This document shows positions 1 to 10,867 of a stretch of 64,000 nt of DNA, one piece after another. The stretch comes from Undaria pinnatifida. Taxonomy: Eukaryota; Sar; Phaeophyceae; Laminariales; Alariaceae. The translations under genes and the position numbers were made by a program. The notes under the pieces are model-generated. The model saw only the letters and a list, made by a program, of their open reading frames with translations. It was not told the DNA's origin and did not search any database. Every line of letters begins with the position of its first letter. Positions within the stretch are counted from its first letter, which is position 1. The DNA lies in the NCBI GenBank assembly GCA_012845835.1, contig JABAKD010000021.1:574501-638500 (forward strand). Direction: 5' to 3'.

Positions 1-899
1 ATTTCTCCAGCGTAACTAGAACCACACACAGCGATGAAGTGTAACTCCCACACACTGTGTGTCCAACCATTCTATGCACACGGTAAAACGCCCAATGATA
101 CGTTCACATCGGTACACATAGAACAACACGAGTCCACGGTATCAACAGCAATTCGAAATCAGTACTGTTAATTGGTACTCTGCCAATACAATAAACCACT
201 AAGACTAATAACTAGCTACTAATAACCACTACCCGACAGGCGATCCCCATATCTGTGCTTTTCCAGCCCTTCATGCAGTAGTTCCTGTTCATTATACCAT
301 CTTTAACCTCTTCCATCTCCCGCGGCCCCCCAGCGCCCATCATCTATGTAGGTTGAGCACCATTCGTGCAGTAGCCCCCGTTCATTACGTGCTCTAAAAT
401 TATTGCTAACTGTGAAGGAGTCGTGGTGCCGGATGGTGGGAGGGAAAGGACGCAGGGGTATCAGCTTCGCTTGGAGACATCACCGGTTCTTCTTTGTTGG
501 TTTCTTATTACTGGCGTTGAGCTATGAGAAGCCCGAGGAGACAGGAAAGGAGAAGGAGTGAGAGCATGGGGGTGGGGTGAGGCTCACAGAGATCGCTTCA
601 CCCTCCAGCATTGCTGCTGTGCTCTCTTCTGGACCTTTACCTATGGAACGTACAAGGAACGTTCTCCTAGGTGTTCTATATTCCTATGAGCGCTTGACGC
701 GCTTACTTCTACCTATCTTGTCCAGAGGCGGAACGTTCCATTACCGAGAACGCTCTTGTGGTATAAGCTAGCTAGATTCTACGGGTTATCCGCTCCACTC
801 CGTTTAAGAGAATCTTCTTGTGGCCAATGGACCGTAACTCTGCGGACTATCTTACCGCTGACACTCTATTACATTAGCCCACCCTGGATAGTCGTATAT
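1..899. other. unassigned region
   Basis: I see no supportable gene or RNA here. The longest open frame (577-771, 64 codons) has no recognisable motif. The stretch has mixed composition and no obvious internal repeat. It could be flanking DNA or the far end of the minus-strand retroelement, but I found nothing to prove either. Confidence 0.4.
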
Positions 900-2280
900 G
901 AAGACCTCAAGACGGTCGAAAGATGACGACAAAGTTCATCCTAAAAGACCGGGAAAGGGGGTCGAAGATGCGGCTATTCGAAATAAACACATGAGGCTAT
1001 AGATTCCCCCACACCTCGTAATGAGGCCTAAACACCAAGGATAGGGCCGTTCACTAATAAAGCAGATCGCTGAAAGAAAGGCCATAGGAAGATAGAGGAA
1101 AACAGAAAACCCAGAATGGAGCAACCTATGTAGAGCAGCCAAAGCTGGAAACCAAAAAGGACACCTGAAGACTAACCGAAGGTAGTGAAGAAGGCAGAGA
1201 TCGAAGCGAAGACAAAGGGAAAAACAGGAACATATTACCGGAGCGATCTATGTGGGACCCAGGGAGGAGCGAACGGGGAGTCGTTCGCCGTACAGGGTCG
1301 GTTACTCGAAAGCTCGCAAAGGAACATCACCCAAACTCGAAAGTATGTATGGTCGGGAGGAATTTCGCGTAGCCGCGTGGCCAAGGCCCGAAGAAAATGA
1401 AAAATAGCACGTAAGGCAAAAATAACGCTGCTAGGATGCCGTAAGGCTTGCTAAAACTAAGGGGCTGCTAGGACCGCTTGGTAGAGCGAACAACGAGGCG
1501 ACTTGGAGGTCTGTTTGCGCTGGGAACAAAATCGGCAAACGTAGCAAGGTAACTCAACCAACACGAATAGAAAGTCAAGGTAGCCAAAGAGGTACGCGCG
1601 TGGATCGACCTAATCCGTCCAACACAGAAAAAATGTCAGCAGCGCTGAGCGACGGAGTTAGCATGCCAAAACAACGCCTACAGAGGGGTCGACTGGCGCG
1701 TCATATAGCGTAGAATGGCAACGCAACGTGTACACCCTGAAAAAAAAGAAGAAACGAAAAGACCCATAAAAGAGAGAGCCTAATTACGGCCGTGATTGGG
1801 AAGTTCACGGGAACCTGAGCACAGTTCCAGGGGATCAACCGTGGCAGGAATATGAGTACTGAGAATTCGGCAGCCTTGCGGGGCGGCAACAGCTACCGTG
1901 ACCCAAACACGATTAAAACACGAGAAGACAAAGAAAGAAAGAATGGCCGGCATTCCGGTGGTCTTGCAAGTCTGCAAGGCTGCCGGGACCCTACTTGGCA
2001 AAGTGCGCAGAAAACCGATCAAACCTAGAGCTCGGCGGTGCCGTCAGGGTAAAGCGGCACCGGCGGCGGTCAGGATACAACACCAAGGTCGAGCGCCTAG
2101 GGGCAAAATCACCGAGTATCGGCGGAGGAATCATGAAGTACGAACACAAAAAGAAAAACAAACAACCACGGTTCGGAAGCCTGAACGAAACGAGACTAGC
2201 GGAGACGGTAGTGACAGAGAGAAAACCAAAAGAACATGAAAAGGAGAGAGGGAGGAACACCTTAACACACCCTCGGTACG
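900..2280. other. purine-rich region 3' of the retroelement, unassigned
   Basis: The plus strand is rich in A and G across this stretch (runs such as GAAAGGGGG and AAAGAAAGAAAGAATGG). Open frames on both strands are short and overlap each other without motifs. Its position just beyond the 3' end of a minus-strand chromovirus would suit an untranslated region or LTR. No second copy remains on the other side of the element, so an LTR cannot be confirmed. Confidence 0.3.
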
Positions 2281-2282
2281 AG

Positions 2283-2450
2283 GCGGTCCTGGTTCGATAG
2301 CCATCACAGAGTGGGGCAAAGGAAGACCGGATCGTCAGACGGGCGTACCTAAAACACTGCATACTGCAGAAAGTTATGAATACCGCTCTACCACCACGAG
2401 TTGTCAGCCGTCACGGAGTGGGACAGACGGAATCGATGGTGGTGAGAAAA
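2283..2450. repeat. degenerate direct repeat, about 110 bp period
   Basis: Two similar segments carry AGCCATCACAGAGTGGGGCA near 2301 and AGCCGTCACGGAGTGGGACA near 2407. They lie in the probable 3' flank of the retroelement and may be the outer part of the same tandem region as the shorter repeats at 2535-2760. Confidence 0.4.
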
Positions 2451-2534
2451 AGAGGCGAACGCTGGTATGAAGAACAAACCAAAAGCGGAGGTATTTCGAG
2501 AGACACCTCAATGTTAAAACCAAATCCAAAGCCT

Positions 2535-2760
2535 GATAACGGTTGTAGGCTAACCACGAGAAGACATGACGAAAAAAAACACTCCAAGTCGGAAGAATGA
2601 CCACGATAATACCACTAAAGTTACTGCAGGTTGAAGGCTGACTATGAAGAATCATTTCCAATGCTACCGTAGGTGAAAGGCCTAACCATGAGGTAGTAAC
2701 ATCAAAACTGTTGTAGAAGGCTGACCGTGAAGAACTAATCCCAACACTACTGTAGAACAA
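2535..2760. repeat. degenerate tandem repeat, about 44 bp unit
   Basis: Four to five diverged units run through this stretch. Each carries a core like AAGGCTGACCATGAAGAA followed by a CCAACACTACTGTAG-like stretch. Examples start near 2630, 2674 and 2716. The array lies directly after the end of the minus-strand chromovirus reading frame, so it probably belongs to the element's 3' untranslated region or LTR. Confidence 0.55.
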
Positions 2761-2785
2761 CCAAAAACAGATAAAACACCCGAGA

Positions 2786-3440
2786 CTAACCAAGGGGGGG
2801 AGTTGGAACGGTAGGGGCACCGCGGGAAGCATCAGAATTCCGTAGCACCCCACGGGATAGGCTCCCATGCCCATGGCGTTGAAGGCACCATGATCCGGAG
2901 ACGGCGTTTCGGGCGGGAGTGTAGCGAGCTGGCTGCTGGTTGATCTTGATCGGGCCGGGGTCGTCTAGGAACCTGATGATGTAGGAACTACGCGGGGAAG
3001 GGTCCGGGGGGTTTTGCAAAGAGACGTCCGGTGGCGCGCGGTGAGCGATCTTGCCTAGCCACCAGAGGCCGTCACGTGCCTTGTACCAAACGTGTGCCCC
3101 GGAGGGGAGCGTGGAGTTTCTGAAATTGCGAAGCCAAAGGTCGCGGGGGACCAGGGTGTAGCCGGGGGCGAGGAAGAGTTGGCCTTGAGATCGGGAGAGC
3201 TCGCGATGTGCGGCGCCGATGCGCATCTGGCGGTAGAGGCGCTTGGTCTGACGGTGTTGTGTCGGCTTTCCTGACCAGTAGAGTAAAATATCGCGCCGGA
3301 AGTGTTGGAGGTCGAGCTCGCGTTCCCACGAGGGGCTAAGGAGTCCGGTCCAGTGGGTCTCGTATAGGACGGCGATGACTCTGCCGCGGCCGCGTACAAG
3401 TTGTTGGCCGGTGATCTGCTCAACCTCGAGGCGCTCCGGT
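2786..3440 (-). pseudogene. chromodomain-like C-terminal region of the chromovirus
   Basis: The frame opening near 3440 reads RLEVEQITGQQLV, then VIAVLYETHWTGLLSPSWERE and LQHFRRDILLYW. This resembles the aromatic, acidic fold of the chromodomain found after integrase in chromoviruses, which is thought to direct insertion to marked chromatin. A further conserved tail follows (LAPGYTLVPRDLWLR, YKARDGLWWLGKI, IIRFLDDPGPIKI), ending at a TAG at 2786-2788. This part has no internal stop and is the best preserved segment of the element. Confidence 0.75.
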
Positions 3441-5065
3441 GGTGTGTGACGTCGTCGAGGGTGACGTGGTAGGGGGGGGACTTGGCAGCGGAAGCTGTGA
3501 GGACGTATGTTGTGAGGTCTGCTGGCAGGTGGTTGGGTATGTCGCTGGTGTCGTCGGGGTTGTGGCAGGGCTTGCATCGTTTGACGGAGACGCGTGGTTT
3601 GGAGTCTCGTCCAGGAAGGTCTGAAGGTACATCGAGGAAGAGCGGCTTGTCTTGTAGCGGGCGGTTGTCGGGGGTGTCGGAGGCTGCAGTCGGGCCCACC
3701 GCGAGGATCTTGAAAGGTCCGTTCCAGTTCAACGAGAGCTTCGTCTTCAGAACGGTTGCGTCGGTGCCCTTCTTGGCACCCTGACGGATAGTGGAGGCGG
3801 AGTTGTAGACCCAGGCCCAGCCGCCAACAGAGAAAGGGGGAGGCGAGGAGGGCGGCCATGATGGGCGCGTTGCGGCGTTGTAGACGCGAGACGGTGAGTC
3901 GGTGGAGCTCTCGAACGAGAGAGTAGACGCGTTGTTGCCGGTCGGTGGCAAGGTTGATGTAGACCAGGTGGTCGCGATCCAGGCTCTGGTGACCGCCGAT
4001 GTGTACGGGTTCGAAGACCGAGAGCGGGAGCCGTGGTAGGCGGCCGATGTGGATCTCGTTGGGCGCCAGTCCGGTGGCGGCGTTGACAGGGTTGTTGTAG
4101 GCCACCGACACGTGCGGCAGTGGCACATCCCAGTCGGTTTGCTTCTCGTTGCCAACCATGGAGAGCATCTGGGCCAGTACATGGTTGACTCGCTCGACGC
4201 CGCCGTTGGTGCAGGGGTGATAGGCGCTGGTGTTGACCTTGCGGGTGCCGATGCGGTCGTGGACGATGGTGGCGAGCTTGGAGGTGAATTGTTGACCATT
4301 GTCGGAGAGGAGCGTCACCGGGCACCCCCAGAGAGGGATGTACTCGTTGAGTAGGATGGCGGCAGCTCCGGCGGCCGTGAAGTTCTCTGCCAAGACAGCG
4401 AACATGTCGGCCCGGCGGCTGAAACGGTCGGTAAATAAAAGGATGTGCACGTTCCCGCGCGGTGTGAGAGGTAGGGGCCCGAAGTAGTCGACGCTGACGG
4501 TGATGCCAGGGCCGTTGGGTAAAGGGAGGGAGAGGGTCGGCCAGCGAATGGTGTGTCGGGAGGTCTTGCGCGCCTGGCAGTGAAGGAAGCGGCGGATCCA
4601 CCAGCGGGCGGAGACGTCCATGCCGATCCACCAGTAAAACCGTGCCAGCATGCGAACCGTCCGGGTACCTCCAAGATGTAGGGAGGTGTCGGCGTGGCAT
4701 GCGTTCAGCACCCAGGGGCGCATCAGCATTGGAACGTAGACGCGGGGGGGATAGGGTGCAGTTGGCGGGAGGCTGTTCCCGGGTTGGGATGTGGGCGTCG
4801 TTGGACCAGGAGGGTTGTTCCGTCGTCGGTGCGGTGGAGTCTGCCTTTGGCGGCAAGAGCGGGGACGTCGAAAGTAGTGAGCGCTGGGCCGAGGGGATGG
4901 AATCCAAGAGGTCAGCCGGCAGCGGAGAAGGGAAGTCCAACGATAGGAAGCGGATATCGGCGTAGCACACGGGCTTTGCGCGTTGTTCGCGCGCCCAGTC
5001 TCTGTAGGTATAACGCTCAACGCGGGCGAGGAGGTGGGGGTCGTTGTTGAGGTCGACAACAGGAT
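3440..5065 (-). pseudogene. integrase of the chromovirus (frameshifted)
   Basis: A zinc-binding HHCC-like region comes first, near 4730-4570. The two histidines are visible (ACHADTSLHLGG), but the first cysteine of the CxxC pair is Phe (FLHCQARK). The catalytic core shows Asp in SVDYFGPL (4487-4489), Asp in LSDNGQQF (4301-4303) and Glu in GGVERVNH (4193-4195). Exactly 35 residues separate the last two, so the DD35E triad is intact. The C-terminal region (WNGPFKILAVGP) is in another frame between about 3830 and 3440. Frame breaks near 5065, 4750-4900, 3830 and 3440 rule out a functional product. Integrase would have inserted the cDNA into the chromosome. Confidence 0.9.
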
Positions 5066-5479
5066 CCGGGAGCAGAAGCGTCGGTGTTGATGGGGGATGT
5101 CGGAGAAGTCGTCGAAGGAGGGGCCGGCCTTGGTGCGGTTAGTACTGGTGATGCGGGCGGCGTGGGGGCGGCAACTGGAGGCGTTGTCGTCGGAGGAATC
5201 ATTGGTTGGGCCCCGGCCGGGGGCGTGGATGTAGATCTTTGGGATACGGTTGGTTTCGAACGGCGTCCGAACCCATAGTCTGCGGTAGATCGGGGGGTTC
5301 CCGCGGCGGCGGCGGCGCGATGGCGGGTCCGTGAAGAGATCAGACCGGAAGGCGGTGGTTCCGTGGCGCCAATGGTGGACAGCGGGGAGACGACGGGTGG
5401 CCTGGAAGCTGAGCCTGGAGGAGCGCCGGTGTTCACGGCGGCATTCTCGGGGCTGACGAGCGGCCTGGCGGTGGAGTCG

Positions 5480-6363
5480 CGGGTCGAAATAGGCCCGACG
5501 AAGTTGTTGGGGATGCCGTGGTGCTCCATGCGTGATCCCAGTAGGCGGAAGTCGCCATAGTCGTCGGCGGGGAAGGGAAGAGGCTGGATTGTTGGAATGG
5601 GTCTTGAAGGGGGGGACACGAGCCCACCCAAGCCGACACCCGGTGTAGGCGGCTCGTTCGGTGCGAAGCCGCAGGGGCGGATGAGGTAGATGCCAACAGT
5701 GTTGGGGCCAGCGAGGCGGTTGCGTCCAGTGCGGTCGGCTTTGGTGGCTGGTTGTGGTAGGCGTGAAAGGAAGTCGGCGTTGCCGTTGGCCGTACCTTTG
5801 CGGTACTTCAATGTGTAGTTGTAAGCCGAAAGGAACTCGAACCAGCGCCGGACGCGAGCATTGTGCTCCCCAACCTTGGCGATGTTCTCGAGCGCCTTGT
5901 GGTCCGAATAAATTTGGAAACGGGTGGACCACAGATGCCCGCGCAGACGCTTGATCGCCGAAAAGATGCTGCCGGCCTCGAGATCGAGGGGTGTCTATGA
6001 ACGTTCGGGGTTCAGAGTGGCGCGGCTGATGTAGATTATGGGGCGGACGGAGCCGTCAGGTTGTTCCTGATCGAGAGTCGCTCCAAAGCCGTCGATGCCA
6101 GCGTCGCAGTAGAGGCGGAAAAGGCGGGAGTCGTCGGCGACGGCGTCCCAGTCGGGGTAGACGAGGATCGGTGGCTCGGTAAGTTCGTGGAGGATGGCGC
6201 GGATGGTGGCTTCCATGGCGGGGGTGAAGTCGAAGGTGGCGCCCTGCTTGAGTAGAGCGTTGATGAGTCGAAGGCGTCTGGAAATATTTGGTAGGAACTT
6301 GCCGTAGTAGTTGATACCTCCGAGGAGTGACCGCACCTGTTTCTTGTCGGTGGGCATGGGCAT
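5480..6363 (-). pseudogene. RNase H domain and linker of the chromovirus (stop codon)
   Basis: This frame carries the RT/RNase H connection (LLGGINYYGKFLPN) and the Ty3-type RNase H core. LYCDAGIDGFGATL holds the first acidic residue and TPLDLEAGSIFSAIKRLRG the second. The later SDHKALENIAK and NGNADFLSRLP blocks match the end of the domain. A TAG at 5995-5997 interrupts the frame just before the second block, at a position usually held by tryptophan. After the stop the same frame stays open through the end of RNase H into a Pro/Thr/Ser-rich linker. RNase H degrades the RNA strand of the RNA-DNA hybrid during reverse transcription. Confidence 0.88.
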
Positions 6364-7145
6364 TTGGTGAGGGCGGCGATCTTTTCGGAGTTGGGGCTGT
6401 AGCCGCCAGCGGAGATGGTGTGCCCCAGGAAGTCAGCGGTTGTGGCGCCAATTTTGGTCTTGGAGGGAGAAAGTTTGAGGTGGTACTTACGGAGGCGACC
6501 AAAAAGGGCTCGGATGTTGGCGACGTGGTCGGTGGGGTCGGGGTCGAAGACGATGATGTTGTCGAGGTACGCGACGACGCGTTCCAAGCCTTTGATGACC
6601 TCGTTAATGACCTTAACGAACCAACCGGGGGAGGCACTTCTGCCTTGCGGCATCAAAAGCCACTCGAAGAGCCGGTCTGGCGTACAAAACGCCGTCAAAG
6701 GGATGGTATCCTTGTCGATGGTGATTTGGTGGAACGAGGAGACCAAGTCGAAGAAGGAGAAAATGCGCCCTTTTCCTAAAGAATCGAGGACCTCGTCAAC
6801 GCGGGGGATGGGAAGCTGTCCGAGGGAGCTGATGGCGTTCAGCTTCTTATGGTTGATGGTGATGCGGACGCCGCCGTCCTTCTTTGGGATGGCGACCATG
6901 GGGCTGGAGTAAGGTGAGGTCAAATGCTGGATCAAGCCGGCGGCCAGGTACTGGTCGAGGACGGCGTCGGCCTTTTTGGCAAGGATGGGGTTGATCCTGT
7001 ACCGGCGGGAGGTAACTGGTTTGCTGTTCGGAGGTACGGTGATCTTGAACGGCATCAATGAGCACGAGCCGAAGTCGGTCTTGGAGGTGGAAAAGACGTC
7101 CGGAAACTCGCAGAGGACATCTCCCAGGCTGTCGATCACCGACAT
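6363..7145 (-). pseudogene. reverse transcriptase domain of the chromovirus (broken)
   Basis: From the ATG at 7145 the frame reads through an RT finger and palm. Visible landmarks are YRINP, SPYSSPMVAIPKKDGG, the FDLVSSFHQ catalytic block (first Asp present) and FEWLLMPQG. The YxDD box reads YLDN, with the Asn codon at 6558-6560. The second of the two catalytic aspartates is therefore lost, and polymerase activity would be expected to be abolished even without the other breaks. The thumb and connection region continue to about 6362, where a one-base loss shifts the frame into the RNase H segment. The product would have copied element RNA into cDNA in cytoplasmic particles. Confidence 0.9.
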
Positions 7146-7169
7146 CCCCCAATATTATATATATATACG

Positions 7170-7384
7170 TTGGGTTGGCGTCGGTTGGCAACGGCATCGT
7201 AAAACACACCGCTCATTACATGAGCTAGAGTAGACCACCAGGGCACCGTTTCATTGCTTGTTTTTTTTTGGCCCATCGATTACAGCTAGCAGTCGAGTTA
7301 GATCATTTGTGCGGGGGGGAGAAGTTTTACTCCGCACAATGGGAATGGTCGTATCACGTAGTGTTTATGGTAAAGACAACCACG
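7170..7384. other. unassigned region
   Basis: This short stretch lies between the truncated end of the retroelement and the first P repeat. I see a T run near 7260-7270 and no gene. Confidence 0.4.
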
Positions 7385-7690
7385 AGGATCGCTGTATCTG
7401 GAAGTGGCCATACCGGGAATTAAGCAAACCCATTGGAGCTGTCATCCATACGCAAGTCCGCCTCACAAGCGGTTCTTAGCAGGATGCAGCTTGCCCTTTA
7501 TGCGACCCGCTGAACACCTCACGGCGCTTCGCGCTTGGTGCAAGCAATACCTGCCTGGTCGGTGAAAACCCGACGTGCTCCGTCCCGGCATTGTAGGGAT
7601 TCAAGGGTCTAATAGCTACGGTCATACCACTACGGCCATGCATGAAAATCGAGTACATCCCCACCCCCTGCCCGTCCCTTCACCGGAAAC
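7385..7690. repeat. dispersed repeat P, copy 1
   Basis: This segment aligns in direct orientation with 38160-38470. Shared blocks include CTGGAAGTGGCC, GTCCGCCTCACAA, CGGTTCTT, TCGGTCGGTGAAA(T/A)CCCGACG and the GGCATGCACGA/GCCATGCATGA region followed by a C-rich tract. It is noncoding and diverged. The other copy lies just 5' of membrane-family pseudogene D. Confidence 0.6.
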
Positions 7691-8690
7691 AAAACAAAAT
7701 ATACCTGGGGGGCTTCGTCCCGGCGGGCTACCGCCCGCCTTCGCTCCGCGCATGCCCACAGTTTTCAAAAGTGGCTTGATTTGTTTTATGGGTGTAGGAT
7801 TTTATTGGTAAATTGAGGCTGTACATTCGACAATACCGCCAAGGGGTATTACACATTCGGAATAAAGCGTGTTTAATCAGCTGCGGGTGCAATAAACCAC
7901 AGCAAAAACCACGATCATACGGCACACTATGACGAACAGGGCAGCAGCAGCTGCAGTAACAGTAGGGTACCACCAACACGGTAGCAGCAGCAGAAATACG
8001 GGACAGGTATACACAAATGCATACGCGTACGTTGTACAACATCGTACAGCAGTATTATATTTATGTATCAGGTCAGAGCACCCTGTGTTGTGAAACCACT
8101 TACACACGGAGCTTAGCAAAACATTGTTGAAGTAAATACGGTATATTAAATACAAACAGAAAACTGGAAGCATTCCGGCAATCGCACCTACGGCCTAATA
8201 TTCTCAAGGAGTGTAACAACGTGTTCGTGTTATCTCCACAGACGGCGCCTAACAAAAACAAAAACTACTCCTCGATTGCACAGACTACACCTTAATCATC
8301 ACGTGCATATTGTTTTGGCCCATATTTTTTCGCTGTGAAAAAAGGGAAATGCCACAAAAACCAAACGCATCATCCCGGACTCGAACCACGGACGATCTGT
8401 TAAATAGAACAGCAGCCCAACAGCTAATCTACTCAAGTTCTTACGTGGGAATGTAATATATTGATATGCTTATGTACGAACGGAGAGATTCATTGCTATC
8501 TTGACCACAAGAGCAAAAATAGCCCCCCCCGCAGAGAGATGACGCGAGCACGACCGACGCCGACCCCGGCATGGTCGGGAGAGTCGAGCAAGGTGAGGCA
8601 CGTCCAGGAAACATCGCGCCGAGAAGTGGACCTCAGCTTGAGTTATTTCGAAGACGGATCAAAACCTGGTCTAACTCGGAGCCTTCTGTG
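7690..8690. repeat. dispersed repeat Q, copy 1
   Basis: About 1 kb aligns directly with 20135-21085. Both start with a GGGGGCTTCG...GCGGGCT block and share CACACKATGACGAACAG. Both end with GAGCAAGGTGAGGC, GTCCAGGAAACA and TCAAAACCTGGTCTAA. The 5' end holds a hairpin (GGCGGGC at 7722-7728 pairing with GCCCGCC at 7733-7739). A tRNA-like segment lies near the 3' end on the minus strand. No reading frame is shared by the two copies. Confidence 0.65.
8364..8443 (-). other. tRNA-like segment within repeat Q copy 1
   Basis: Read on the minus strand, this stretch has a T-arm-like GTGGTTCGAGTCCGG and an upstream stem (CTGTT pairing with AACAG around a short loop), in the spacing of a tRNA. The anticodon loop length is wrong and the acceptor stem does not pair. 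It is a tRNA-derived or tRNA-like relic, not a functional gene. The equivalent place in copy 2 (20684-20768) keeps GAGTTCGAATCTCGG. Confidence 0.35.
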
Positions 8691-9358
8691 ACATGTCAAG
8701 GCTCCTCCATCATTGGCACGCGCTATAGCTTCTAGGCAAAACACGACGAACAGCAGTGCTGCGTCAGTACTTGGTGCCAATCGATATATAGATCAAAGAG
8801 CGAGGCTCATAACCTGTGACACTGATCATATCGAGGCTCTGCCTCCGTGCTTAGAGTTGCAGAGGTGGCACCGAAGTGTCTGTTAGGATCACCTCTGTGA
8901 AGAAGAATAAATAAGATAAAAAGTGGCGTTTATGTGGCCAAAATATGGAAACGAAGAAGGGTGACAGAAGTGGGCGATGCTGGCACAATGCCCGTGCTCC
9001 GGGGCAGATGTACTCTACGGGTGGTTGTACTAGCCCACCGCCCGACCTATAGCAATTCCCTGTAAAACGTTCCCTACAACATTCTAAGATACTTATGGTG
9101 GTAAGCTAGTTATCTTACCTTGTATTCAACGTCCCGAAAGATATGTTGGATACAATGCATCGGCGAGAAGGAACAAACTTAATCTCACCGCATGTTGTAT
9201 TTCCCCGCATCTACGTTAAGATACGTACTTTACTCGTTCGAAGTGACTGTATATCAACAAAGATATGGATCCCGATATCCACATGTGGATTCTGTCACTG
9301 CTCTTGCGTGCAAGCACCAACATACACTAATATATATATATATATATATATGATCATT
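8691..9358. other. unassigned region with AT microsatellite
   Basis: No gene is visible. A TA dinucleotide tract lies at about 9330-9351. Confidence 0.5.
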
Positions 9359-9705
9359 CTTTTTTGGGGGATTCGCTCAGTAGTGTTTTCCGTCTCGGCC
9401 TCAGGATACGATTCTCGGAACTGGAATTTTTAGTCAAATAGCTTCGTTCGAGCTCCGTCTTCGGGGGGCGGCTCGAACGTCCCTCGCCCTGCCGTATCCG
9501 TTCCGCACCTGGCCGGGATCGGGTACGTGGGCTGAGCGAGACAGGCGAGAAGTGCGCAAATTTTTGTATTTTGGGCGGTGTACGCCCGAGCCATTCTTGG
9601 ATCTTGGAATATGCAGAACTTGAACGAAAAAAACATGCCAGACATGGTAAAACATTCATTTCCAAGTTGGCATCATTTCCAAATTGGCTTCTTATTTCGT
9701 CCCCA
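9359..9705. repeat. dispersed repeat R, copy 1
   Basis: This aligns directly with 13763-14100. Shared blocks are CGTCTCGGCCTCAG, TCTCGGAACTGGAATT, CGTCTTCGGGGG, GCTGAGCGAGA and AGGCGAGAAGTGC, with TTCCAAATTGG near the end. The open frames across it are on opposite strands in the two copies and are not conserved, so it reads as an old transposon fragment. Confidence 0.65.
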
Positions 9706-10284
9706 CCACACAATTTTTTATGCTCACACCTTGAAGCGTTTGGCCTATTGTGCACATCGTACGACTAGCTGCTGTGTTGTCACTTTTCGACATCGAATTT
9801 CAAGGTTAAATACCTTTGTTCGAGCGTTCGTTGCTTTCGAGGGGGCCCGTTGCCTACCCAACAACATCATTATACCCAGTGTCCGTGCTGATTCTTCATC
9901 CTAAAGAGGTACAATTTATTTTTATGTGGTCACAGTCTGTGGGACAGAGTAAACTAAACAATCGCAATTAATCAAGGTATAAAGCAAGTGAAATGCTAGC
10001 AGCGTACCGGGTACGAAAACACAACAAAACAAGCCAGACCATAAAACAAATAGAAAACGAACACAACGAACGGAGTCGCTCTTTAAAATCGCAGTACGAG
10101 AAACGATGTTATGTCAGTCTTTTTCGTCGCTGATCCAAAGTGTCGTTCCTTATATGTTGGTCCACGATCCACCATCCATCTTTCAGGACCGCATAATAAA
10201 TACCCCACAATAATTCCATGTATATATGTATATATATATATATATATTTTCCCCACAAACGAAACGTGGACGCACTTCTAAAGG
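9706..10284. other. unassigned region
   Basis: No supportable gene lies here. A TATATG/TA microsatellite lies at about 10218-10246, just before the LTR array. Confidence 0.5.
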
Positions 10285-10288
10285 TAGG
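10285..10288. repeat. left target-site duplication TAGG
   Basis: TAGG directly precedes the first TG of the three-LTR array. The same four bases directly follow the final CA of the third LTR (10953-10956). Confidence 0.6.
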
Positions 10289-10372
10289 TGTTATAAGGCT
10301 TAGTTTGGGTAAGCTATTGGTTAACCTTTTGCAAGTGGTCAAACGGACTAATACCCCACTAATACCTTAACA
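10289..10372 (+). repeat. LTR 1 of the TRIM-like array
   Basis: This is an 84-bp terminal repeat starting TGTTATAAGG and ending CCTTAACA. It differs from LTR3 by one missing base near CTAATACC. Confidence 0.75.
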
Positions 10373-10578
10373 AATGGCGTCGTCGACAGACCATTTGTTT
10401 TTTGGGTCGTGGGTTCGATCCCCACATCCACCATAACAAACTTTTTCAGATTTTCCCATGGCGAACTTGAAAAATACTCTCCCCGGTATACCCAAGAAAT
10501 GAAACGGCTTGGATATATTGAGAGAGGTCCGCCGTATATCCGGACGACCTGCTATCCCGCCGTTTCAGGGGGGGAGAG
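10373..10578 (+). other. TRIM internal segment 1 with tRNA-like T arm
   Basis: Two bases after LTR1 the sequence reads TGGCGTCGTCGAC. It starts with the TGG expected of a primer binding site, although I cannot name the matching tRNA. About 35 bases on lies a perfect T-arm hairpin: GTGGG, loop TTCGATC, CCCAC. It is followed by ATCCACCA, which resembles the 3' acceptor end of a tRNA. The segment closes with a polypurine tract. Confidence 0.55.
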
Positions 10579-10663
10579 TGTTAAAAGGCTTAGTTTGGGT
10601 AAGCTATTGGTTAACCTTTTGCAAGTGGTCGAACGGACTAATACCCCACTAATAACCTTAACA
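10579..10663 (+). repeat. LTR 2 of the TRIM-like array
   Basis: This is an 85-bp repeat, TGTTAAAAGG to CCTTAACA, directly preceded by the purine tract of internal segment 1. Confidence 0.75.
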
Positions 10664-10867
10664 AATGGCGTCGTCGACAGACCATGGGTTTTTGGGTCGT
10701 GGGTTCGATCCCCACCATCCACAATAATAAACTTTTCAGAATTTCCCCATGTCGAACTTGAAAAATACCCTCCCTGGTATCCCCAGGAAATGAAACGGCT
10801 TGGATATTGACAGAGATCCACCGTATATCCGGCCGACCTGCTATCCCGCCGTTTCAGGGGGGGAGAG
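10664..10867 (+). other. TRIM internal segment 2 with tRNA-like T arm
   Basis: This second internal segment is collinear with the first, with the same TGGCGTCGTCGAC start, the GTGGGTTCGATCCCCAC hairpin and the GGGGGGGAGAG end. Small differences between the two (for example CACATCCACCA against CACCATCCACA) show that they have diverged since duplication. Confidence 0.6.

Larger units (their letters stand above)
2786..7145 (-). mobile_element. Ty3/Gypsy chromovirus, 5'-truncated and inactivated
   Basis: The minus strand encodes, in order, reverse transcriptase, RNase H, a proline-rich linker, integrase and a chromodomain-like C-terminus. This is the gene order of Ty3/Gypsy chromoviruses. No gag or protease lies upstream: the frame closes at a TAA just before the ATG at 7145, beside an AT microsatellite (about 7154-7169). 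The coding sequence is broken by frame changes near 6360, 5065, 4750-4900, 3830 and 3440 and by an in-frame TAG at 5995-5997. Two active-site or zinc-binding positions are also altered. No flanking LTR pair is visible. This is a dead copy, probably truncated by incomplete insertion or recombination. Confidence 0.93.

Noticed and set aside
3055-4299. Long proline/serine-rich open frame on the minus strand (414 codons)
   Set aside because: Most of it is an out-of-frame shadow of the integrase. Only the part near 3440-3830 is the true element frame between two frameshifts.
10404-10440. Functional tRNA gene
   Set aside because: Only the T arm and the 3' acceptor-like end are present; no matching 5' acceptor strand or anticodon arm was found.
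10409-10810. 133-codon open frame with an internal repeat
   Set aside because: It is produced by reading across two units of the TRIM-like array, including an LTR, so it is not a gene.
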